Below, one piece after another: positions 7,736 through 13,452 of a stretch of 21,318 nt of DNA. Source of the DNA: an uncultured Microbacteriaceae bacterium (GTDB taxonomy: Bacteria > Actinomycetota > Actinomycetes > Actinomycetales > Microbacteriaceae); the NCBI GenBank assembly GCA_943914115.1, contig CALUAU010000016.1, positions 1 through 21,318 of the forward strand, given 5' to 3'. The translations under genes were made by a program, and so were the position numbers. Numbering within the stretch: position 1 is the stretch's first letter; each line of letters opens with the position of its first letter. Below the pieces are notes generated by a model. That model worked only from the letters and a program-made list of their open reading frames with translations, was not told where the DNA came from and did no database searches.

Positions 7736-8902
7736 GTGACTACTGCAACTTCTGCAACCAAACACACGGGCAAGAAAAAAGTAAACTCGCTCGCTGCCGG
7801 GCGCCTCAAGGATTCGGTCGCGCCGCTGCTGCTGATTGCCGCATTCGTTGTTTCGGGCATCATTTTTGGCCTGATGTGGATGACCTCCGGCGACGAATTC
7901 TCGAAGGTCAACGAACGCACCGGCCAGCTCACCGTGAACTTCAACTGGGGCGGCTGGATGGCGCTCGCCGCGGTGCTCTACCTGGTGGCGATCTACTGGG
8001 TCAGCCGCACCGTTGAAGGCGCCCGGCAGGCAAAAAACCGACTGGTTTCGGGCCTGCTGGTTACCGCCTTCATCCTGGCAATGATCCCGCTGCTGTCGCT
8101 CGTGTTCTCGCTCGTTGTCCGCGGTGTTCCCGGTCTCGGTCTCGAACACTTCTTCACCAGCGATGCTTCACGCCCCGGCCAAAAGGGTGCACTGCACGCT
8201 ATCGTCGGTACCCTCTGGATCACGCTGCTGACGACACTCATCTCGGTGCCGATCGGTATTTTCACCGCGATCTACCTCGTTGAATACGGCAAGGGAGACT
8301 TCCTCTCGCGCGCCATCAACTTCTTCGTGGATGTAATGACCGGTGTTCCGTCGATCGTTGCTGGTCTGTTCGCCTACGCCCTGTTCCTGCTCATCGTGCA
8401 ACAATCAGGCGGAGACCTCACCAAAATCCGTTCCGGTTTTGTCGGTGCGATCGCGCTCATGGTGCTGATGATTCCCACCGTGGTGCGTTCATCCCAAGAG
8501 ATGATCCGCCTGGTGCCACCCGACCTGCGTGAGGCGTCATACGCGCTCGGTGTACCAAAGTGGCGCACCATCGTGCGCGTCGTGCTGCCCACCTGCCTCG
8601 CCGGTCTGGTCACCGGTGTGCTGCTGGCCATCGCTCGCGTGATCGGTGAAACCGCGCCGCTGCTGGTGGCAGCTGGCTTCTCGATCAACATGAACACCAA
8701 CCCCTTCCAGGGCATCATGACCTCGCTGCCGGTGTTCGTCTACAACCAGCACGGTGGCTCGTTCCAGCTCATCGGTAACGCAAAGCACGAGGCCGAGCTG
8801 CTCGCCTGGGGTGGCGCGTTCATCCTGCTCGTCATCGTGATCGTGCTGAACCTCATCGGCCGCGTTATCTCGCACTACTTCTCGCCCAAGGGCAACCGCT
8901 AA
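7736..8902 (+). CDS. pstA: Phosphate ABC transporter permease PstA
   Basis: A 388-aa permease, the second half of the phosphate channel. I choose GTG 7736, reading VTTATSATKHTG. AGGAG at 7722-7726 is 9 nt upstream of it, whereas the ATG at 7727 directly abuts that SD and cannot use it. There are two extra N-terminal helices (about residues 29-50 and 71-90) with a soluble loop between them, as in other actinobacterial PstA proteins, then the six-helix ABC_TM1 core. The EAA loop is in REASYALGVPKWRTIVRVVL, followed by ARVIGETAPLLVAAG. It is longer than E. coli PstA (296 aa) because of the N-terminal helices. It overlaps the translation signals of pstC and is followed 35 bp later by pstB. Confidence 0.94.
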   Translation: MTTATSATKHTGKKKVNSLAAGRLKDSVAPLLLIAAFVVSGIIFGLMWMTSGDEFSKVNERTGQLTVNFNWGGWMALAAVLYLVAIYWVSRTVEGARQAKNRLVSGLLVTAFILAMIPLLSLVFSLVVRGVPGLGLEHFFTSDASRPGQKGALHAIVGTLWITLLTTLISVPIGIFTAIYLVEYGKGDFLSRAINFFVDVMTGVPSIVAGLFAYALFLLIVQQSGGDLTKIRSGFVGAIALMVLMIPTVVRSSQEMIRLVPPDLREASYALGVPKWRTIVRVVLPTCLAGLVTGVLLAIARVIGETAPLLVAAGFSINMNTNPFQGIMTSLPVFVYNQHGGSFQLIGNAKHEAELLAWGGAFILLVIVIVLNLIGRVISHYFSPKGNR

Positions 8903-8937
8903 CCGCGTGGCGGAACAACGTTAGAAAAGGAATTTCA

Positions 8938-9717
8938 ATGGCTAAGCGCATCGAAATCAAAGACCTCGACATCTACTACGACAAGTTCAAAGCCGTCGAA
9001 GGCGTGAACATGACTATTGAGCCGAAGAGCGTTACCGCGTTCATCGGCCCCTCGGGTTGCGGTAAATCAACCGTGCTGCGTTCGATCAACCGCATGCACG
9101 AGGTCATCCCCAAGGCCTGGGTCGACGGCGAGATCCTGCTCGACGGCGACAACCTCTACGGCCACGGCGTCGACCCCGTGATTGTGCGTCGCCACATCGG
9201 TATGGTGTTCCAGCGCGCCAACCCGTTCCCCACCATGTCGATTCGCGAGAACGTGCTCGCCGGAGTGAAGCTCAACAACAAGCGCATCTCGAAAGCGGAT
9301 GCCGAAGAGCTCGTTGAGACTTCGCTGCGCGGCGCAAACCTCTGGGAAGAGGTGAAAGACCGTCTCGACGCTCCCGGTGCGGGCCTTTCGGGTGGTCAGC
9401 AGCAGCGTCTGTGCATTGCCCGCGCGATCGCGGTGAAGCCCGACGTGCTGCTCATGGACGAGCCCTGCTCGGCCCTCGACCCGATCTCGACGCTCGCGAT
9501 TGAAGACCTCATCCACGAGCTCAAGACCGACTACACCATCGTCATCGTGACCCACAACATGCAGCAGGCAACCCGCGTGAGCGACCGCACCGGTTTCTTC
9601 AACATTGCCGGCACCGGTAAGCCTGGCAAGCTCATCGAGTTTGATGACACCCGCACCATCTTCGAGAACCCCTCGAACCAGCAAACCCAAGACTACGTAA
9701 CCGGTCGTTTCGGTTAG
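8938..9717 (+). CDS. pstB: Phosphate import ATP-binding protein PstB
   Basis: The 259-aa cytoplasmic ATPase that powers the Pst importer. All ABC motifs are intact: Walker A GPSGCGKST (residues 37-45, K43), Q-loop in MVFQRANPFPTMS, signature LSGGQQQR (150-157), Walker B VLLMDEP (170-176, E175), D-loop SALDP and H-loop H206 in VTHNMQQA. NPFPTMS and MDEPCSALDP are typical of PstB rather than other importers. Start ATG 8938 follows AAAAGGA. It is the last gene of pstSCAB, with a strong terminator 20 bp after the stop. No phoU gene follows, so phosphate-sensing control by PhoU must be encoded elsewhere or absent. Confidence 0.97.
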   Translation: MAKRIEIKDLDIYYDKFKAVEGVNMTIEPKSVTAFIGPSGCGKSTVLRSINRMHEVIPKAWVDGEILLDGDNLYGHGVDPVIVRRHIGMVFQRANPFPTMSIRENVLAGVKLNNKRISKADAEELVETSLRGANLWEEVKDRLDAPGAGLSGGQQQRLCIARAIAVKPDVLLMDEPCSALDPISTLAIEDLIHELKTDYTIVIVTHNMQQATRVSDRTGFFNIAGTGKPGKLIEFDDTRTIFENPSNQQTQDYVTGRFG

Positions 9718-9737
9718 TTCGTCGGTCGTTTGCAGCT

Positions 9738-9777
9738 GGCCTCGCCATCTTCGGATGCGCGAGGCCGCTTGCTTTTC
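9738..9777 (+). terminator. Rho-independent terminator after pstB
   Basis: GGCCTCGC (9738-9745) pairs with GCGAGGCC (9759-9766). Inside it CATC pairs with GATG around a TTCG loop closed by C-G, an unusually stable tetraloop, with a single bulged C at 9758. The sequence GCTTGCTTTT follows. Position and structure fit the end of the pst operon. Confidence 0.85.
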
Positions 9778-9837
9778 CGCCGCAGCCAATCGATGCCGGC
9801 TGAAGTATGAACGGGGTGCAGGAGGCTACCGACGCGT

Positions 9838-9960
9838 GCCGGCAATAAGAATACCGGGCCGCAGAACGCCTCTCGGCGGAGGGCCGCTCGCAGCGGCAAA
9901 AATTGGAGCCCGGGGTTACTGCGGCCCGGCGGGTCACCACGATACCGGCATTCGCGTCGA
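9838..9960. repeat. Long imperfect inverted repeat between the convergent pst and 9988 genes
   Basis: CCGGGCCGCAG at 9854-9864 is exactly complementary to CTGCGGCCCGG at 9919-9929. An outer TGCCGG near 9838 faces CCGGCA near 9955. The loop contains a further small hairpin, GCCGCT-CGC-AGCGGC, at about 9883-9897. The element lies just beyond the stop of the minus-strand gene 9988-10632 and may end or protect its transcript. It has no T-run typical of an intrinsic terminator. No gene is supported in 9778-9987. Confidence 0.6.
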
Positions 9961-9987
9961 CTCGCCAGTGGCGATTTGCAGCCCGCG

Positions 9988-10632
9988 CTAGTCGAGCTTT
10001 CCCTGGCGCTGCAGCGCTGCGGCAGCAGCTAAATCGCGCCCGTATTCCAGGTAGCGTGCGCCGCGAACCGCAGCTGCTTCGGCAAGTTTTTGTGGCTCGC
10101 TAGTGAGCCCATCCCCCGCATCGATATCGTCGGCGAAAGCACCAAAACCGAGCGACATGACCATGCAGAACGATGCGGCCCGGTCGAGCGCGTTTGCGAA
10201 GTCGCCGGTGAATGCACCGCGCAAAATTTCATCGGTCAGTTCGCGAATTTCTGTCGGCCCGGTGGGTTCGGGTGCGCCCGCGACCAGCGTGTGAATCGAC
10301 CGATCTCTGGCCACGCCCCGTCGAAACGCGATCGCCGCGCCGTCAGTATCGCGCGACACCGCCGCGTGCACGAGATACAGCCGCCAGAGCGCGCCGGGCA
10401 GCGTGCGCGGCGCCGACTTGGCCCACAGTTCGGCCAGATCAGACACGCCGTGCTCGGCGGTGTAGCGAATAGTGCGTTTCACCACGCTCGGATCGTCACT
10501 GCCGTGCACCCGGTGCAGCAGGGCACGGGCGGTTTCGTGTGCCACTCGGCTGATCGCTGCAGGATCGTCACCGCCGATGTAGTGATCAAATGCCTCGATT
10601 GGCATCCGCACTGGCCGATGATGTCGTTCCAC
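9988..10632 (-). CDS. Conserved actinobacterial protein of unknown function (about 214 aa)
   Basis: The frame ends at TAG 9990-9988. I choose GTG 10632-10630 because AGAAAG (minus strand, 10646-10641) lies 8 nt upstream; ATG 10605 and GTG 10671 are alternatives. The protein is helical, soluble and free of signal or membrane segments. Recognisable blocks are FDHYIGGDDPAAISRVAHETARALL, split here as FDHYIGGDDPAAISR and VAHETARALL, then LPGALWRLYLVHA, PTGPTEIRELTDEILRGAFT and GDFANALDRAASFC. From memory this matches a widespread actinobacterial family that some databases name 'DNA-directed RNA polymerase subunit beta'. That name is not supported: the length is wrong and no RpoB motif is visible. 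The role is unknown. It is convergent with pstB and divergent from the next plus-strand gene. Confidence 0.75.
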   Translation of the reverse strand: MERHHRPVRMPIEAFDHYIGGDDPAAISRVAHETARALLHRVHGSDDPSVVKRTIRYTAEHGVSDLAELWAKSAPRTLPGALWRLYLVHAAVSRDTDGAAIAFRRGVARDRSIHTLVAGAPEPTGPTEIRELTDEILRGAFTGDFANALDRAASFCMVMSLGFGAFADDIDAGDGLTSEPQKLAEAAAVRGARYLEYGRDLAAAAALQRQGKLD

Positions 10633-10700
10633 AAGGCTCGCTTTCTTGCATCCGGTAACTGCTGCACTCACACCGGCGCAGCCCCGCCTGACAGTACCCC

Positions 10701-10713
10701 TAGGCTAGACCTC
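10701..10713 (+). promoter_or_regulatory. Candidate -10 box giving a leaderless transcript
   Basis: TAGGCT at 10701-10706 matches the actinobacterial TANNNT -10 pattern. It ends 7 bp before the ATG at 10714, and no SD lies between, so transcription would begin at or near the start codon. No convincing -35 hexamer is seen. The same TAGGCT box precedes the Nudix gene at 16968. Confidence 0.4.
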
Positions 10714-11439
10714 ATGAGCCAGTCAGTTCACGACGCTAACAGCGAACCCAATGAGCCGCTTGTCGATTCGCGCCAGCAGCAAACGGCGCCGGAAGCCCCC
10801 GTGAAGCGCATCACTGCCGCGGTATTGGCTCTGATCATGCTGGTTTCGCTGCTGCTGCCCTGGTGGCAAACGCAGTTTGATTTCCGTGAAACGGTTGGTG
10901 GCCCGCTACACGGTTGGCAGCTCATCCAGATCGGTTTTGGTTCTGGCCACGCCGAAGGTTCGGGGCTTTCAGCTATCGGCCGGGTAGCGCTTGGGCTCGT
11001 ACCGACGCTGCCGCTGATTGTGCTGGCACTGATGCTGGTGGTGCGCGCGGCGCGACCGCGTGCCATTACGGCACCGACGATCGCGATCTGGGCAGTGCTC
11101 GAGCTGCTGGCAATCGGCTGGCTGCAGGTGCTGGGGTGGGCGCAGCTCAACCGCTATCTGGGTGTGCATCCGGCGCTTTTCGGCACGCTGATTGCGGCGA
11201 TGGCCTGCCTGTTCGCACTGATTGCCTATTTGAACTGGTGGCGGCGCGGCGAACGCGATCATTTTGCGGTGCAGGGCCCCGGGCAAGCGGATGCGGTGGC
11301 CCCGCTGAGTGCGGATGATCTCGTCAGCGAGCTGACTGACGATGCGACAGCGAATGATGACGCAGACATGGCTGTTGAAGACAGCGCTGACGACACTGAT
11401 GATGGCGAGGATGTGCAAGGACGGGACGAATCACGTTAG
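10714..11439 (+). CDS. Four-helix membrane protein with acidic C-terminal tail, unknown function
   Basis: I place the start at ATG 10714 (MSQSVHDANSEPNEPLVD); the frame is open further upstream, but that part overlaps the opposite-strand gene. The 241-aa product has a polar N-terminus of 32 residues, then about four membrane helices: residues 33-51 (ITAAVLALIMLVSLLLPWW), about 88-111, 118-140 and 148-171. The basic YLNWWRRGERD follows on the cytoplasmic side. The last 50 residues are strongly acidic (DDLVSELTDDATANDDAD and onward), probably disordered. There is no catalytic motif and I recognise no named family. The TAG stop is 10 bp before tRNA-Lys, and the likely tRNA -10 box overlaps the stop codon. 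Confidence 0.75.
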   Translation: MSQSVHDANSEPNEPLVDSRQQQTAPEAPVKRITAAVLALIMLVSLLLPWWQTQFDFRETVGGPLHGWQLIQIGFGSGHAEGSGLSAIGRVALGLVPTLPLIVLALMLVVRAARPRAITAPTIAIWAVLELLAIGWLQVLGWAQLNRYLGVHPALFGTLIAAMACLFALIAYLNWWRRGERDHFAVQGPGQADAVAPLSADDLVSELTDDATANDDADMAVEDSADDTDDGEDVQGRDESR

Positions 11440-11442
11440 ACT
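11437..11442 (+). promoter_or_regulatory. Candidate -10 box for tRNA-Lys
   Basis: TAGACT, in the context GTTAGACTGC, fits the TANNNT -10 consensus. It lies 7 bp before the mature tRNA 5' end at 11450, which would put the transcription start on or just before the tRNA. It overlaps the stop codon of the preceding gene. No clear -35 was found. Confidence 0.4.
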
Positions 11443-11449
11443 GCTCGGT

Positions 11450-11525
11450 GGGCCTATAGCTCAGATGGCAGAGCAGTGGACTTTTAATCCATGGGTCGCG
11501 GGTTCGAGCCCCGCTGGGCCCACCA
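11450..11525 (+). tRNA. tRNA-Lys(UUU)
   Basis: A complete 76-nt cloverleaf. The acceptor stem GGGCCTA pairs with TGGGCCC (one G-T wobble), with discriminator A and an encoded CCA end. The D arm starts AGCTCAGATGGCAGAGC. The anticodon stem GTGGA/TCCAT encloses the loop CTTTTAA, giving anticodon TTT, which reads AAA/AAG. The T arm CGGGTTCGAGCCCCG is standard. A minus-strand islet of lower GC begins just past its 3' end, a common place for integrated DNA, but no second copy of the tRNA 3' end is seen in the window. Confidence 0.97.
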
Positions 11526-11657
11526 ACAAACCCCCAGATCAAGCTTCGATTCGTGAGGCTGAGAGCTCGATAGCCTGTCGTTGGGTGGGCGCCTGCTCAT
11601 ACCAAACGAAGTCGGGTGATCTGGCTGCACCAGCCAGCATCGTTGAGGGAAATTGAC

Positions 11658-11687
11658 AATGGCCCTGCCAAGGCCGGTGGGGCCATT
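11658..11687 (-). terminator. Terminator for the RelA/SpoT islet
   Basis: AATGGCCC at 11658-11665 pairs with GGGCCATT at 11680-11687. The intervening loop can form a smaller GCC/GGC pair. It lies 13 bp beyond the stop of the 88-aa gene on the minus strand and is followed in that direction by GTCAATTTCCC, a weak T-rich tail. A separate short hairpin, CTGGCTG-CAC-CAGCCAG, sits at 11621-11637. Confidence 0.65.
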
Positions 11688-11699
11688 CCGTTCGACCTA

Positions 11700-11966
11700 T
11701 CAGCGAAGCGTAACGAGTTTGCGAATTTCAGCAGGATCGGCGTAGTTAACACTCTTCGGGAAATACGTCGAGTGAGTGATCTTAACCGACTCGATTGAGT
11801 CCGAGCCCACGAGGACGATGTCCATACGAGGCGAGTCGCGGTACTGTTCCTCGAGCGCTTCATAAGCGTCGGTTGCGGTGTGGATGTCGGCAAACTCTTG
11901 CTGGATTACCAACGCGTTGGAGGCGTGGTCGAACGCCAGCAAGAAGTGCTTCATTACTGAGTTCAT
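11700..11966 (-). CDS. 88-aa acidic protein downstream of the RelA/SpoT gene; possible partner or antitoxin
   Basis: I choose ATG 11966-11964 because GGAAGG (minus strand, 11980-11975) lies 8 nt upstream; the ATG at 11972 is too close to it. The product begins MNSVMKHFLLAFDHASNALV and continues with an alternating beta/alpha pattern: a first strand KHFLLAFD, a helix TDAYEALEEQYRDS, a strand MDIVLVGSDS, a helix with THSTYFPKSV, and a short C-terminal helix PAEIRKLVTLR. It is acidic and soluble, with no DNA-binding motif. From memory similar small proteins accompany RelA/SpoT-domain genes in other actinobacteria; this is unverified. It sits 38 bp after the RelA/SpoT frame and ends just before a terminator, so the two form one transcription unit. 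Function unknown. Confidence 0.7.
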   Translation of the reverse strand: MNSVMKHFLLAFDHASNALVIQQEFADIHTATDAYEALEEQYRDSPRMDIVLVGSDSIESVKITHSTYFPKSVNYADPAEIRKLVTLR

Positions 11967-12004
11967 AGTCATTACCTTCCAGTGTCGTGATCCTATGGTA
12001 GCGG

Positions 12005-12711
12005 TCAAGACCAATTCTTGATGCACCAATCGAGGAACGCCTCTGTAAGGGCAGCGTCCTGTACACGCTCAGCTTCGGTTACGGCATAGCCATTTTCGAC
12101 GCGCCCCTGCAGCTCCGATTGGAACCGCATGAGGACTTCGAAGGGAGTGTCTCCACCGTCTTGTTTAAAGTTTGCCCCGAGTAGGCCGCTGAAGTGTTCA
12201 ACATTTTGTGCCCACTCGTGCATTGGTTCGCTGCGGATCTGCACTTCAATTGGCATCCGGTCACGCTCGACGACGAGGTGTAGCGCTCGATAGCCGGATT
12301 GCCTCGGTTCTTTGATGTAGTCACGTTCTTCGACAACTTGCATGCTGGTCTGGGTCTTGATGTAGTCAGCGATTGCGTAGACGTTTGACTGTGTCTTGGT
12401 GACGATACGGCAGCCACCGATGTCACGCATTCGTGACAGGTTCATTTGCGACTCGTGATCGGTGAGTTTCTTGAGAATCGTAGTGAGCCGCTTGAGTCGC
12501 TGAGTAACGGTCGCGTCGAATCCGCCCTTATCGAGGTAGTAGCGGGGGAGTTATTGACGCGGACAAGCGGAGCCTCGAATCGTTTGCGATAGGCAATGAT
12601 TATTTTCCGCCAAGGCTCGAATTCTGCATCGGTAATCTGGCCATGGTGGTGGGCTCTCGCCTTGCTGCCAGCTTTCTGGACTTTTGATTTGGTGAGTTCA
12701 TCACCATACAT
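12005..12711 (-). pseudogene. RelA/SpoT-domain (p)ppGpp synthetase, split by a one-base frameshift
   Basis: Two minus-strand frames make one protein. The first starts at ATG 12711 (MYGDELTKSKVQKAG) and reads to about 12549 (RKRFEAPLVRVNNS). The second continues RYYLDKGGFDATVTQRLKRL and runs to TGA 12007-12005. One extra base in the C5 run (plus-strand G 12544-12548) joins them into about 235 aa, a normal size for a small alarmone synthetase. Catalytic-domain motifs are intact: RMRDIGGCRIV, the guanine-binding loop EPRQSGYRALH, and IEVQIRS with the EWAQNVEH helix. There is no HD hydrolase, TGS or ACT domain. The enzyme would transfer pyrophosphate from ATP to GTP/GDP, or to another acceptor as in toxic SAS enzymes. 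The break may be a sequencing error, slippage or a real inactivation. Confidence 0.8.
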
Positions 12712-12766
12712 GGTTACGCACCCGTCGTCTTCGCTCTGCAGGTTGGTGGCGCAGTGGCTGCCATTG

Positions 12767-12772
12767 TCTATA
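12767..12772 (-). promoter_or_regulatory. Candidate -10 box for the RelA/SpoT islet
   Basis: The minus strand reads TATAGA at 12772-12767, a good -10 match, about 55 bp before the RelA/SpoT start at 12711. CGGCTT, 17 bp upstream, is a poor -35. The stretch between the box and the ATG has no clear SD. Confidence 0.35.
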
Positions 12773-12834
12773 GGTTAGCGGCGTGCACGAAGCCGTCGAG
12801 AGAGTGCTCACGGTGTTCTGCAACGTTGGTTTCG

Positions 12835-13452
12835 CTACACGAGCCCAAGTTCGCGGGCCACGTGAACTGCGCGCGCCCGATTATCGACATCGAGCTTGGT
12901 GAAAATATGCACCAGGTGGCTTTTGACCGTCGCCTCACTCACGAACAGGTTCTGCGCGATTTCCCGGTTCGACTCCCCCGCCGCCAGGTGCTGCAACACC
13001 TCGGTTTCGCGTTCGGTCAGCCGCGGCCGGGGCGAGCGCATCCCCTCGATGAGTCGGGCCGACAGGCCGGGGCTGAGCACCATACCGCCAGCCGCCGCAC
13101 GCACGATGCCGGCGACAATCTCGTCCGGGGTTGAATCTTTCAGCAGGTACCCGGTGGCGCCGGCTTCAATCGCGCCAAGCACCTCAACATCGCGGTCAAA
13201 AGTGGTGAGCATGAGCACTGCCGGGGCCGGATCGAGCGTGCGCAGCCGCGCAGTCGTATCAATCCCGTCAATTCCGTCGCCAAGCCGCAGATCGCACAGC
13301 ACCACATCGGGCCGCAACTCGGTGGCCAGCGTGACAGCATCTTCACCGGTGCCGGTTTCGCCAACTACCCGCACCGTTTCACCATCGAGCACCGCGCGCA
13401 GGCCGCTGCGCACGACGGGATGGTCGTCTACCAGGAGCACCGAAATCGTCAC
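12835..13452 (-). CDS. LuxR/NarL-family response regulator
   Basis: A 205-aa two-domain regulator. The receiver (residues 1-120) has the acidic pair D9-D10, the phosphoacceptor D54 in VVLCDLRLGD, T83 and K105 in GYLLKDS. The C-terminal NarL/FixJ helix-turn-helix spans about 140-203 (LTERETEVLQHLAAGESNREIAQ onward, which I split as LTERETEVLQHL and AAGESNREIAQ). The start is GTG 13452; it overlaps the kinase stop as GTGA, a sign of translational coupling. It is the last gene of the MMPL-kinase-regulator unit and probably controls that unit itself, binding near the palindrome at 16874. Its stop is TAG 12837-12835; no terminator is obvious behind it. Confidence 0.94.
   Translation of the reverse strand: MTISVLLVDDHPVVRSGLRAVLDGETVRVVGETGTGEDAVTLATELRPDVVLCDLRLGDGIDGIDTTARLRTLDPAPAVLMLTTFDRDVEVLGAIEAGATGYLLKDSTPDEIVAGIVRAAAGGMVLSPGLSARLIEGMRSPRPRLTERETEVLQHLAAGESNREIAQNLFVSEATVKSHLVHIFTKLDVDNRARAVHVARELGLV

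Noticed and set aside
9854..9929. Second intrinsic terminator
   Set aside because: The 11-bp arms are strong, but the 54-bp loop and absence of a T-run on either strand make a standard terminator unlikely; kept only as an inverted repeat.
9755..9991. 78-aa plus-strand frame after pstB
   Set aside because: It starts inside the pstB terminator and crosses the inverted repeat; no SD and no family resemblance.
10090..10713. Upstream extension of the 10714 membrane protein
   Set aside because: The extra 208 codons lie antisense to the conserved 9988-10632 gene and lack protein character; a -10 box sits just before ATG 10714.
12544..12553. Programmed ribosomal frameshift in the RelA/SpoT gene
   Set aside because: The run is CTCCCCC rather than a classic X-XXY-YYZ slip site, and I see no clear downstream pseudoknot; mutation or sequencing error is simpler.
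11450..12780. Prophage or integrative element at tRNA-Lys
   Set aside because: No integrase, phage gene or duplicated tRNA 3' end is visible; only a two-gene islet remains, so integration is not demonstrated.
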